From an uncultured Saccharospirillaceae bacterium (GTDB taxonomy: Bacteria > Pseudomonadota > Gammaproteobacteria > Pseudomonadales > Oceanobacteraceae): a stretch of 64,000 bases of DNA. This document shows, piece after piece, positions 25,112-34,003 of this stretch. Made by a program: the position numbers and the translations under genes. The notes below the pieces were generated by a model, which saw only the letters and a list, made by a program, of their open reading frames with translations, was not told the origin of the DNA and searched no databases. The stretch covers positions 186,001 to 250,000 of the forward strand of contig CANNFT010000003.1 of the NCBI GenBank assembly GCA_947503895.1. Reading direction: 5' to 3'. Each line of letters begins with the position of its first letter. The stretch's first letter is position 1.

Positions 25112-25570
25112 ATGAATGTTAAAGTCGGCATATTGCTCATATTGGCATTGGTCGCGTGCAAAGGAAAAGAAGTGGAGCTAGTACAAGTGATTGCATCAGC
25201 TACTGAACCGAGTAACCAAACATCTGACACAGCGAATGAAATACGTCCAGACAACGGTGGAGTATTGGGTCATTTAAAGGCAGGCGAATCAGACTTTTAT
25301 TATGTGGATATCGACTTTTTTGACAGCGGAAACCATACCATATCGTTGAGTAATCTATCAGCCGACTTAGATCTAATGGTAATAGACTGGGAGGGTAATG
25401 AGCAATTGAGTAGCGCATCCTCTACGACCGATGAAACGATTCTCATCAGTACGGATAGTTTGCCATTTTTTTCAGATGGGGCACCCGATCACTATCGAAT
25501 CATTATGCGCGTAACCGGTAAGACTACCGTGGATGAATCCGACTTTAGGCTGACACTGTCAACTCCGTAA
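25112..25570 (+). CDS. Lipoprotein with PPC-like domain (last of a trio)
   Basis: A 152-residue lipoprotein with lipobox L-V-A-C (Cys about 16). The PPC-like fold is again visible: GGVLGHLKAGESDFYYVDID, HTISLSNLSADLDLMVIDWE and DHYRIIMRVTGKTTVDESDF. It resembles the 165-residue lipoprotein two genes upstream in size and fold, so the pair probably arose by duplication around the central exported gene. Function unknown. Confidence 0.68.
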   Translation: MNVKVGILLILALVACKGKEVELVQVIASATEPSNQTSDTANEIRPDNGGVLGHLKAGESDFYYVDIDFFDSGNHTISLSNLSADLDLMVIDWEGNEQLSSASSTTDETILISTDSLPFFSDGAPDHYRIIMRVTGKTTVDESDFRLTLSTP

Positions 25571-25996
25571 TTGAACGATTTATTGAAATCATCCGTTAAG
25601 TATTCATAAGCCAGCCTTGAACTTGAAATGACTGGGCTTAAAGTAAATTATTGGGTGTGCCCTAAAAATTGCCTTTACCCAGCCTGCTTGTTTCTGCACT
25701 TCATTGATCATTTGCCCGCTTGAAACTTAATAGAGCAAGGCTTGTTTTGGCCAAAAAGACAGGGTTTAAAATGGCCAAAAACCATGCGATGGTTGACTAG
25801 AACGAATTATGCTCATTACTCAAAAAAATGGCTCATATTGGCTGTTTAAATAATAACTTCTGATTATAATCCGACGTTGAGGCTGCACAGGAATGCGCTT
25901 AGACGCTCGTTAACATTCGGTCTTTGAGACCGAGGAGGTTAGCCTTAAAACCTGAGCCCTCACTATTAATAACTCTATTTAATGGAAAGGATGAAC
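25571..25996. other. Intergenic region before the PqaA-like gene
   Basis: About 425 bases with no gene. It contains two copies of TGGCCAAAAA (near 25750 and 25772), a perfect TATAAT at 25865-25870 and two small hairpins: CGGTC/GACCG at 25918-25932 and AGGTT/AACCT at 25936-25953. A leader RNA starting near 25877 and carrying both hairpins is possible. It does not match a riboswitch class that I can recognise. Confidence 0.4.
25865..25870 (+). promoter_or_regulatory. TATAAT, candidate -10 for the PqaA-like gene
   Basis: Exact sigma-70 -10 hexamer about 125 bases upstream of the start. No good -35 lies 16-18 bases before it; the nearest is TTGGCT with a 21-base gap. Weak evidence. Confidence 0.3.
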
Positions 25997-27439
25997 ATGA
26001 TTACAGTGAAGTTCTTCAGGGCAGCACTTCTGCTTGTCGTTGCGATTATTGCATCGGCCACGCACGCTGAAACAGCGTTGGATCGCTACCTTGAGAAAAA
26101 CGACGGATATTATGATTGGGAAGTGATTCGTACAGAGGATCATGACCTATATACTGGACATGAAGTTCGATTGACCTCGCAAAAGTGGCTCACCGAAAAA
26201 GAAACGACGCGACCTGTATGGCAGCATGATTTAATGTTCTATATCCCAAAACGCCCGTTTGATAATCCAAATAGCAAAGTGAGAAGAAATACCGACTCGG
26301 CCATCATTTATGTCGCGGGCGGCACGCATAAGCGTCAATCAAAGTTTGACGATGACTTCGGCAATGCAGCTGCAATGTTTAAAAAAATCATTATTGAAGT
26401 TCGTCAAATCCCGAATGAACCGTGGACATTTGTTGTGGACGGTGATGATGCAAAAGAAATGCAAGAAGATGATTTGGTATCTCGTTCGTTTGAACTGTAT
26501 TTAGATACGGGTAACGAAGAATGGCCGCTGTACTTACCGATGGTGAAGTCCGTCGTTAAGGCTATGGATGCCAGTACTGAATATCTTGCAGAATATCATG
26601 ATTTGTACGTCGATCAGTTCTCAATGGTGGGTGGCTCTAAGCGAGCGTGGACAACTTGGTTAACGGCGGCAACAGATGAGCGTGTGATTGGTATTGTCCC
26701 GACGGTCATTGATGTATTAGATATCGATGAATCAATGGAGAATCAATATGAAGCGATCGGTGATTACTATCCTATATTGGGCACCTACACGAATAAAGAT
26801 TTACCTTGCCGCTTTAAAACAAAAGAAGGGCAGGAACTGTTGAAAATTGTTGACCCAATTGAATATCAAGACCGCTTAGAAGGGGTTCCGAAGCTGATTA
26901 TTAATGGCACATCGGATGAATTTTTCCAGAATACGAACAGTCTGAACTATTGGGACCAAGTTTCTGAACCTAAGAATATCCGATTTGTTCCAAACGCGAA
27001 TCATGACATTCCTGCCGACGCTATTTTGGCTGGCTTTGGTTTTGCTAGTAAAGTAATTGATCGCAATGGTCGCCGCTCGGCTCCGAAAATTTTCTGGGAA
27101 AAGGATGAAGAGCACAATACATTAACCGTTTACTCATCAAAAATGCCTTATGCTGTTGATTATTGGACGGCTGATAATGATTCACTGGACTATCGCCTAC
27201 ATGTCACCGGTGATGAAGCGTGGAAGAAAAAATCACTGTCTATTTCTGATATGAAGGTCGTATTTAAAGATGTCGATGGACGTAACCGCATGTTTTACGC
27301 CTATTCACATACTCTGTCCGAGCCTGAAAAAGGGTATCGAGGCAGCTTATTTACGCTGGACTTCGGTCTGCAAACTTTTTCAACCAGTTTGTTTATGACG
27401 CCTGATGTACAGCCATTTGAAGGTCAACACTGTCAATAA
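25997..27439 (+). CDS. PhoPQ-activated pathogenicity-related (PqaA-like) protein
   Basis: About 480 residues, signal peptide ending ATHAE. ATG 25997 is chosen because AAGG stands six bases upstream; the ATG at 25982 has none. Family landmarks are TALDRYLEKNDGYYDWEVI, the nucleophile-like turn MVGGSKRAWTTWLTAATDE, VIGIVPTVIDVLDI and KLIINGTSDEFFQ, with His in FVPNANHDIP. The fold is alpha/beta-hydrolase-like with Ser, Asp and His in sensible places. The family is named after Salmonella PqaA, linked to antimicrobial peptide resistance. The actual substrate is unknown. Exported and monocistronic, it ends before an extended hairpin. Confidence 0.88.
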   Translation: MITVKFFRAALLLVVAIIASATHAETALDRYLEKNDGYYDWEVIRTEDHDLYTGHEVRLTSQKWLTEKETTRPVWQHDLMFYIPKRPFDNPNSKVRRNTDSAIIYVAGGTHKRQSKFDDDFGNAAAMFKKIIIEVRQIPNEPWTFVVDGDDAKEMQEDDLVSRSFELYLDTGNEEWPLYLPMVKSVVKAMDASTEYLAEYHDLYVDQFSMVGGSKRAWTTWLTAATDERVIGIVPTVIDVLDIDESMENQYEAIGDYYPILGTYTNKDLPCRFKTKEGQELLKIVDPIEYQDRLEGVPKLIINGTSDEFFQNTNSLNYWDQVSEPKNIRFVPNANHDIPADAILAGFGFASKVIDRNGRRSAPKIFWEKDEEHNTLTVYSSKMPYAVDYWTADNDSLDYRLHVTGDEAWKKKSLSISDMKVVFKDVDGRNRMFYAYSHTLSEPEKGYRGSLFTLDFGLQTFSTSLFMTPDVQPFEGQHCQ

Positions 27440-27496
27440 AACCTAGGTCAGCATTTGATTATTGAATGCAACGATACCTAGTTTGATGACAGCACG

Positions 27497-27593
27497 AGAG
27501 CACCACAGGTTGCTTGGAAAATGAATGATTGGGGGCATTAATTGAATCGATGTCATTCATGTTCCAACAGCCTGTTCGGTGCTCTACTTTTTT
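27497..27593 (+). terminator. Extended hairpin with T-run (about 89-base inverted repeat)
   Basis: AGAGCACC (27497-27504) pairs with GGTGCTCT (27578-27585). Pairing continues inward through ACAGG/CCTGT, TTGGAA/TTCCAA and ATGAATGA/TCATTCAT with small bulges, and six T follow. It lies between the PqaA-like gene and the convergent DUF1801 gene. It is longer than a normal terminator; a small mobile repeat or an sRNA end are alternatives. Confidence 0.6.
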
Positions 27594-27633
27594 GTGAGAT
27601 ATGACATTAACCAAATTGTCGTGAGAGTCTCGC

Positions 27634-28035
27634 CTAAGCTGAAGCCGCCAGATGGCTTTTCATATTTATATACGCTAAATCAATCAGTGCACGTACTGCC
27701 TCTCGATCTATTTTATTGTGGGGCTTGATTTTTATATGACGCATGCGCTTTCCCGTACCTTCAAGTAGACCATGTTCGTCCAATAATTCATTACCCCGAA
27801 AAAAACCGATATTAATGTGATGTCTATACGCATTCACGTAGGCAAAGGCAGTGTGTGAAATGCATGCCGTAGGGCAGCCGTCGTGCATAATTTCATTAAC
27901 GTCTTCACCTGCCTCACGTAGCGATTGAAACCATTCATTGGCCAGTTTGCCTAATTCATCTGAATGTTCAGATAGCCAAACTTCAACAGCAGGATCTTCT
28001 TTCACGGCATCTGGAAAAACGAATAAATCATTCAT
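27634..28035 (-). CDS. DUF1801 family protein (YdhG-like)
   Basis: About 133 residues, cytoplasmic. The pattern LREAGEDVNEIMHDGCPTAC, FAYVNAYRHHINIGFFRGNE and GTGKRMRHIKI is typical of DUF1801/YdhG-like small proteins with an alpha-beta fold, of unknown biochemical role. ATG 28035 is chosen over TTG 28038 because GAGG stands seven bases upstream of the ATG. Single gene, convergent with the PqaA-like gene. Confidence 0.82.
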   Translation of the reverse strand: MNDLFVFPDAVKEDPAVEVWLSEHSDELGKLANEWFQSLREAGEDVNEIMHDGCPTACISHTAFAYVNAYRHHINIGFFRGNELLDEHGLLEGTGKRMRHIKIKPHNKIDREAVRALIDLAYINMKSHLAASA

Positions 28036-28212
28036 CAATGTACCTCGATTTGCCTTGCTCGACTGTCAGGGTCAGTTTTTTTATGGGTCTAATTTTAGCG
28101 CGTAATGCGTGCTGAACAGCGGCAAATATTCATTTTTAGGCTTCCGAGTCTTTCTTTGTAATCACTAAGGTGCTTGTACAACCACTGTCGGCATAAAGTT
28201 ACTGTAATTTGT

Positions 28213-28219
28213 CTATACT
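28213..28219 (+). promoter_or_regulatory. CTATACT, candidate sigma-S-like -10
   Basis: TTGTCTATACT lies about 70 bases ahead of the glycosidase-like lipoprotein. The same 11 bases precede the GGDEF gene at 35340-35350. Confidence 0.42.
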
Positions 28220-28291
28220 GAAATGCTATAGCTCTAATCGTTTCGCATTGTTTTATCAATAAATGAGTCAACGCTAATGTAGGGGGATAAA

Positions 28292-30490
28292 ATGGCATTC
28301 GGTGGTTTATTGATGGATCGTTTTTCAATTAACCTGATGTTAAGGCTAAGCATCTTCGTCATTGCAGTTGCCCTTTGTGCTGCGTGTTTAGATTCCGGTT
28401 CCAATTCGGGCATTGAGTTGGATGATGGTGATCAAGGCGACGTAGCTGCTACGTTAACTGTCGCTCAGGCAATCGCAGATATTCAGGTGGCACGCAATGC
28501 TGCTTCTCGACAGCTGGATTTGTCAGATGTGTTTGAGCATAGCGACTCGAATATCGCAATCACATTAACCATAAGCACAAATTCAAACCCGTCTTTGGTT
28601 TCCGCTGCACTTTCGGGTACCCAGCTTTCGTTAGTGTTTACGGCTGACGCATCAGGCTCGGCTGTGCTGACGGTTACCGCGACGGCTGGCAGCGGTGAAA
28701 ACCAGCTCACAGCGGAGGATTCGTTTTCTGTTTTTGTGAGCGAAGGTTCTTCTGAATCAACTTATGGTAAAAACACACTGAATGCTCAATCGCCATTAGC
28801 GATTAATATCGCACCTTTTCAAGCCTGGACGCCGGGCTGGGTATTAATGGATGTCTTTCCAAAGTCGCAAGGTTGGGTATCCAATCTTTGTGACTCCGAT
28901 GTTTTTAACTCAGGCCCAGACCTAACTTTGGACGAGGCTGGATGGGTGGCCGCAACGCCGAATAACGTGTGTGCGGATACATCTGTATTTGCTGAACAAG
29001 CCGGTCACTACCCAACCGGAACCTACGTTTTGTTGTGGGAGGGCGAAGGAACACTGGCAGCGCAATGGGATGTTGAGCCGCCGGTTGAGCATGTTGTGGG
29101 TACGGCTATTGAGCAGAAAAATGGTTTAAATCGAATGACGTTCGATATTGAGGCTGAGGACCAAACCGCATTGGGCATTGGCATACGTGTCCGTGATGTG
29201 ACTGAAAATTATATTCATAATATTCGATTAATCCCACCAGGTGGGGTGTGTGGTCGATCCGCTGAACAGCTTGACTACTTTAAGTATTGTGCGTCTGCGA
29301 GGGGAGGAGCGGGGGTGTGCAGTTCAGATGAAAGTTGCTTTGACTTCGAAGAAGTTTATTGGGATCGATTCACCGATAGCATTGTCAGTATGAATCAACC
29401 CAAGCCGGTATTTCATCCGCTGTATTTATCGACTTACCAACAATATCGCGCTATTCGTTTTATGAAATGGTCGCGGGTGGAGGACAGTGAAATAGAAGCA
29501 TGGGATGACCGTATATTGGTACACCATTATCCCTTCACCGACAACGAAGATGGCTTTCCTTATGAGTATATGGCGGCGCTTACGAATTTGCTCAATGCCG
29601 ATGCCTATCTAAATGTCCCAATGATGGTCGATGATCACTACGTAAGGGAATATGCACGTTTAATGGATGATTTGGTGGCGGATCATTTGAAAATTTATTT
29701 AGAGTACGGAAATGAAATATTTAATTCTGTTCAACCATTGCCTTATGGTTACGCGTTGGAACAAGCAAATTTAGCCGGTTCAGGCATACCCAGCAGTGAT
29801 AGCGATTTAGTAAAAGCAGGGAAATTTGCCGGTCGCCGCTCTGCTCAGATATTCGATATTTGGGATGAGGAAATTTCAAATGCAGAATCGAGACTGGTAA
29901 AAGTAATCGTCGGATTCAATCCATTGCCGGATTATACGTTAGCCGCCCTCGATTTTGAAAACAGTTTTGAAAAAGCGAACGCATTGGCGATAAACGGTTA
30001 TATCGGCCCCAATCGAAATTTTGTCGACAGCACCGCCGCCTTTGATGCAATGACGGTTGATGAAATACTTCAGGAAATTACTTTAGGTAATGTCATCAAT
30101 TCAGGTTCTTCATTGGTTGAATTAAATAGCCACTACGAATCGCATGTCGCGATGGCAAACGTTCGTAACTTGGTGTTATTAGCTTATGAGGGTGGAAACT
30201 TTATGGAAATAGACGGCGGTGGTGACACGGTGACGAATCGCTATTTCCAATTAAATCGTGACGCTCGCTTGGTGGAAGCTTTTGTACAAAACTTTCGTAA
30301 TTTTGAGGATGCGGGAGCACAGCTCTTTTTCTATTTTCTTAATGAAGACTTGTGGAATGATCAGGGGGTGTTTGGTGCAAGGCAATATCAAGATCAAATT
30401 CGCGAAGAGGCCCCGACATTTGATGGGTTAATGAATTATATCGAGAGTACACCGTGCTGGTGGTCGGGTTGTGCAAAAACATTGCCGTGA
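28292..30490 (+). CDS. Exported glycoside-hydrolase-like lipoprotein (clan GH-A pattern)
   Basis: A 732-residue lipoprotein. ATG 28292 follows AGGGGG. The leader ends with C-A-A-C (Cys about 36). An Ig/cadherin-like domain comes first (about 60-150), then a beta-rich domain (about 165-320). Next is a TIM-barrel-like part (about 350-720) containing YRAIRFMKW, LKIYLEYGNEIFNS and VLLAYEGGNFMEI. Asn-Glu after a strand and a later strand-end Glu are the acid/base and nucleophile pattern of clan GH-A enzymes. I infer secreted polysaccharide hydrolysis, but no specific GH family is recognised. Several cysteine pairs (for example CGRS and CSSDESC) suggest periplasmic or surface folding. Confidence 0.62.
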   Translation: MAFGGLLMDRFSINLMLRLSIFVIAVALCAACLDSGSNSGIELDDGDQGDVAATLTVAQAIADIQVARNAASRQLDLSDVFEHSDSNIAITLTISTNSNPSLVSAALSGTQLSLVFTADASGSAVLTVTATAGSGENQLTAEDSFSVFVSEGSSESTYGKNTLNAQSPLAINIAPFQAWTPGWVLMDVFPKSQGWVSNLCDSDVFNSGPDLTLDEAGWVAATPNNVCADTSVFAEQAGHYPTGTYVLLWEGEGTLAAQWDVEPPVEHVVGTAIEQKNGLNRMTFDIEAEDQTALGIGIRVRDVTENYIHNIRLIPPGGVCGRSAEQLDYFKYCASARGGAGVCSSDESCFDFEEVYWDRFTDSIVSMNQPKPVFHPLYLSTYQQYRAIRFMKWSRVEDSEIEAWDDRILVHHYPFTDNEDGFPYEYMAALTNLLNADAYLNVPMMVDDHYVREYARLMDDLVADHLKIYLEYGNEIFNSVQPLPYGYALEQANLAGSGIPSSDSDLVKAGKFAGRRSAQIFDIWDEEISNAESRLVKVIVGFNPLPDYTLAALDFENSFEKANALAINGYIGPNRNFVDSTAAFDAMTVDEILQEITLGNVINSGSSLVELNSHYESHVAMANVRNLVLLAYEGGNFMEIDGGGDTVTNRYFQLNRDARLVEAFVQNFRNFEDAGAQLFFYFLNEDLWNDQGVFGARQYQDQIREEAPTFDGLMNYIESTPCWWSGCAKTLP

Positions 30491-30498
30491 CGAGGCCG

Positions 30499-30505
30499 CT
30501 ATACT
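30499..30505 (+). promoter_or_regulatory. CTATACT, candidate sigma-S-like -10
   Basis: CTATACT upstream of moeA, nine bases after the previous stop. A second -10-like TATAAT lies at 30569-30574. Confidence 0.35.
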
Positions 30506-30626
30506 GTGATGGATTGAGGCTCGTCAACTTCAATGCAGAAAGGAGGGCGCTTAAAACGCATTCAGCGTTATAATGAGTGGCATTGTCAGACTCAAAAATC
30601 GATTTCTTATAGAGTGTCAAAATACC

Positions 30627-31898
30627 ATGGCGCATGATCAACCAATGGATGCTTGTAGCGTCCCCGGCCTTACACCTCTCAATACAGCATTGACTCAACT
30701 CTTGAACGAAGTGCACCCGAAAGACGAAGTGGTCAGTGTTCAGCTGGAAAGCGCGTTAGGGCGCGTGTTAGCGCAGCCTGCTGTGAGCACCTTAAATATT
30801 CCACCGGGCGACAACTCGGCAATGGATGGCTATGCCTTTCACGTTGGCGATCAACCGCTTCCTGTGGGTACGCAACTAATGGTCGTTGGAAAAGTCTTCG
30901 CTGGGCATCCGTATGCGGGTGTTTTAAAGACAGGTGAGTGCGTACGCATTATGACGGGTGGACAGCTGCCACAAGGCGCTAATGCGGTGGTCATGCAAGA
31001 GCAAGCCACTCTGAGTGCGGAAGAAGCACCGTCACCCAGTATACATTTACAGGTGGAAGTACCATCAGGCGCGCATGTCCGTGCAATGGGAGAAGACATA
31101 AAGTCCGGTCAAACCGTTCTCCATGCAGGGCGTCGATTGCGAGCTGCCGACATCGGACTCTTGGCCAGTTTAGGCATTGGTGAAGTTCAGGTAACGAAAT
31201 CAATTCGAGTGGCTATTTTATCGACGGGTGATGAACTAAAACGCCCCGGACAGTCACTGGCACCTGGGCAGTTTTATGAAAGCAATCGATACGTGATCGC
31301 GGCTGGCCTGAAGCGAATGGGGGTTGAGGTCATTGATCTCGGGATCGTGCCTGATGACCTTTCAGCACTGAGAGACGCATTTGCCAAAGCCAACGAGCAA
31401 GCGGATGTGGTCATGACCTCGGGCGGGGTATCGGTGGGTGAGGCGGATTACACCAAAACCGTGCTAGAAGCGTTAGGAAAAATTGCCTTTTGGAAGCTGG
31501 CCATTAAACCCGGAAAACCCTTTGCTTTTGGGCATCTACCGAACAGTTATTTTATTGGCTTGCCGGGTAACCCAGTATCAGCGCTGGTGACGTTTCATCA
31601 ATTGGCAGTCCCGCTGTTGCGTAAGATTTCTGGAGCAGATGCCGAGCCCCCTTGCCGATTGAGGGCAATAGCGAAGACACGTATTCGAAAAGCACCCGGC
31701 AGGACAGACTTTCAACGTGGCGTATACCTTGTGAATGAGACTGGGCAGTTGGAAGTCACCAGCACCGGCGCTCAAGGGTCCGGTATTCTGTCCTCAATGA
31801 GTGCAGCCAACTGTTATATTGTGATTGAACAAGAAAGGGGTACGGTAGAAGCGGAAGAGTCGGTTTGGATCGAACCGTTTGATGAGATTCTTAAGTGA
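30627..31898 (+). CDS. moeA: Molybdopterin molybdenumtransferase MoeA
   Basis: About 423 residues. MoeA inserts molybdate into adenylated molybdopterin in molybdenum-cofactor synthesis. Landmarks are PPGDNSAMDGYAFHVGD, VRIMTGGQLPQGANAVVMQE, VRAMGEDIKSGQTVL, VAILSTGDELKRPGQ, DVVMTSGGVSVGEADYTKT and FWKLAIKPGKPFAFG followed by GLPGNPVSALVTF. The reading frame runs back to ATG 30573, but TATAAT at 30569-30574 overlaps that codon. The family also normally starts close to the GL-P motif, so ATG 30627 is preferred. No other cofactor genes are nearby. A strong bidirectional terminator follows. Confidence 0.95.
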   Translation: MAHDQPMDACSVPGLTPLNTALTQLLNEVHPKDEVVSVQLESALGRVLAQPAVSTLNIPPGDNSAMDGYAFHVGDQPLPVGTQLMVVGKVFAGHPYAGVLKTGECVRIMTGGQLPQGANAVVMQEQATLSAEEAPSPSIHLQVEVPSGAHVRAMGEDIKSGQTVLHAGRRLRAADIGLLASLGIGEVQVTKSIRVAILSTGDELKRPGQSLAPGQFYESNRYVIAAGLKRMGVEVIDLGIVPDDLSALRDAFAKANEQADVVMTSGGVSVGEADYTKTVLEALGKIAFWKLAIKPGKPFAFGHLPNSYFIGLPGNPVSALVTFHQLAVPLLRKISGADAEPPCRLRAIAKTRIRKAPGRTDFQRGVYLVNETGQLEVTSTGAQGSGILSSMSAANCYIVIEQERGTVEAEESVWIEPFDEILK

Positions 31899-31958
31899 TG
31901 CATGCATAGCACCGTCAGTTAATTCGCATCGGGCAATAGATGCTGCATCTAATGCATT

Positions 31959-31996
31959 AAAAAACCCCCAATGGGCCTTCCCATTGGGGGTTTTTT
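31959..31996. terminator. bidirectional intrinsic terminator
   Basis: CCCCCAATGG pairs exactly with CCATTGGGGG, with six A before and six T after. It serves moeA on the plus strand and the choline-binding-protein gene on the minus strand. Confidence 0.95.
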
Positions 31997-32007
31997 AATA
32001 GGTGCGT

Positions 32008-32994
32008 TTAATTATCGAATGTGAGTTTCAGGCTGTTAGCCAGCTCAACTGAATTCACGGCTTGACCTGTACGGGTCTTCACGCCACGTAACCATGAGGA
32101 AACTTGTTTAGGGTTTTTGTACATCCAGTCCCTAACAGCGCGATCTGCGGGTACAAATTCATTTAATACTTGATTCATCATCACGCCTTCCATTTCTACG
32201 CTAAACACCAAGTTTTTAAGTAGGCGATTGACATTTGGGCAGTCCGTCGCAAATCCGGAGCGGACATTTGTGTGTACGGTCGATCCGCCGTAATTTGGCC
32301 CGAAGTATTGGTCACCTCCATCGAGATAACGTATGTCGAACTGATTGTTCATTGGGTGTGGTGTCCACGCGAGAAATGCGATCCATTGATTTTCGCGTAC
32401 ACGTTTTTTAACTTGCGCGAGCATAATCCGCTCAGAGGTGGCGAGTAGGTTGAAGGTTCCTAAGCCAAACTCGTTCTTATCGATCATTTGTTGGATGATT
32501 AAATTTCCATCGTTTCCTTTTTCAAGCCCATAAATTCGACCACCAAACTCTTTTTTAAACTTCGCTAAATCGGCGAAAGACTTCACACCGGCTTCGTAAA
32601 CGTAAGCGGGAACCGCCAAGGTGTATTTAGCGTTGGACAAATTCATACCCAAGGTTTCGACGAGTTTCTTGTCTTGGTAGGGTTTGATAATCGGCTCCAT
32701 CGTTGGCATCCAATTACCAAGGAACGCATCAATTTTGCCTTGGGATAGCTGACTGTAGATACTATCGACCGAGTGTTCGGAAACATCGACTTTATAGTCG
32801 AGTTTTTCTAAAAGTACTTCTGCAACGGCAGTCGTCACACGAACATCCGTCCAGTCCACGATGCCAAATTTGACAGCCTGGCACTGTTCATTCGCCTTTG
32901 CTTGGAGAGACATCACCAAGGCGACGGTAAGTAGAATAATTCTGGCAAGCATAATAATGATCAGTGCTCCCTTATTGTTATGCAGATCAATCAT
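32008..32994 (-). CDS. Choline/glycine-betaine-type ABC substrate-binding protein (ChoX/OpuAC family)
   Basis: About 315-328 residues, exported (leader IILLTVALVMSLQAKANE). Family landmarks are VKFGIVDWTDVRVTTAVAEV, IDAFLGNWMPTMEPIIKPYQ, IYGLEKGNDGNLIIQQMIDK and QWIAFLAWTPHPMN. The Trp residues fit the aromatic cage that binds quaternary amines. Two starts are possible: ATG 32994 and ATG 32952. The second gives a more normal signal peptide and lies further from TATAGT at 33002-33007. No permease or ATPase gene is adjacent, so this is an orphan binding protein. Confidence 0.9.
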   Translation of the reverse strand: MIDLHNNKGALIIIMLARIILLTVALVMSLQAKANEQCQAVKFGIVDWTDVRVTTAVAEVLLEKLDYKVDVSEHSVDSIYSQLSQGKIDAFLGNWMPTMEPIIKPYQDKKLVETLGMNLSNAKYTLAVPAYVYEAGVKSFADLAKFKKEFGGRIYGLEKGNDGNLIIQQMIDKNEFGLGTFNLLATSERIMLAQVKKRVRENQWIAFLAWTPHPMNNQFDIRYLDGGDQYFGPNYGGSTVHTNVRSGFATDCPNVNRLLKNLVFSVEMEGVMMNQVLNEFVPADRAVRDWMYKNPKQVSSWLRGVKTRTGQAVNSVELANSLKLTFDN

Positions 32995-34003
32995 ATCCGT
33001 ACACTATAGACTAGTTGGATTACGCATTTTAACCACTGCAATCAGTGGCAGACCGCGAGGCCAATTCTGGCCGATCACTAGTAACAGCCTAGGAAATTAG
33101 GTTGTGTTGGTCTTGGCATCGACACCATTTCAATCCACGCACCAAAATGCAGAGAGAAAGAAGGTGAGCTGCCATTCAGGCCATTCGTCGTATTGATACC
33201 ATTCAGGCGGGATAGTACGCATTCTCATTATAAAAGTGAAATAGGTTTCATTTTTTTTGTGAACGGAACATCGCTTCAGCTTTTGTATGCGTCCTGCTCG
33301 TGTCTTCTTCGCCACTGAGTCACCACATCGTCGCTGCCAACGATTTAAACGTCACAACATGATCAATATGAATGCGGAGTGTGACTAAATCATTAAATCA
33401 CGACTGACAAACATGACGTCTGAGCTAGCTTTTTGCGTGGTAAACACCGTACGACCGTTCTGTCTTCCATGTACGCAAAGGCGTTGGTCGATGAACGGGC
33501 ATTTTTGTTTCGGAGTCGCTTAGCATCGTTCATAGGACACTGTTAGCCGGTCAGTGCTTTATTGATATAAATAACAATTTTGCAGGGCTGCTGTTTGTTT
33601 GATTCACCCAAATGGGTGCAAAGTTCTTAGTTCGTGCCAATTGCGAAAAAAACGGCGAGATTGGGGAAAGCGAATGCCTTTCCTGCCGCTTTTATGGCCT
33701 TAAAAGCGATTGCCTACATCACACCGATTTGTAGATGCTGATACAGAGGGAGAGCAAGCCAAACTTTTGCTGCGACCTCTGTTCTTTTCATAGATGCATA
33801 AATGCGTCATTCGAAAAACTCGAAGAGTGAATTTTCTGTTTGGTCAGTGTTGCTTAACGAACGCTCATACAGTTATTCAATCGAGAGGATGCATTAAAAA
33901 AAGCGAAAGCGCATTTAGCGTCTAAGTTGCCCCTGTTTTTGGCTGCGAACGGGCCGATGAAAAACGGCGAATGTAGAGCACCCAAATCTTAAAAGGTATA
34001 AAA
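32995..34003. other. 1-kb intergenic region
   Basis: No convincing gene. A 61-codon minus-strand frame at 33130-33315 (GTG start, no Shine-Dalgarno) is the only candidate, and I do not call it. A ribosome binding site AAAAGGT precedes the PI-PLC start at 34004. I see no tRNA, known riboswitch or mobile element. Confidence 0.5.

Noticed and set aside
25571..25996. Possible riboswitch (c-di-GMP GEMM, TPP or cobalamin) before the PqaA-like gene
   Set aside because: Two small hairpins exist, but none of the conserved core motifs of these classes could be found.
33130..33315. 61-codon minus-strand frame in the 1-kb intergenic region
   Set aside because: GTG start without a Shine-Dalgarno, no recognisable pattern; could be chance.
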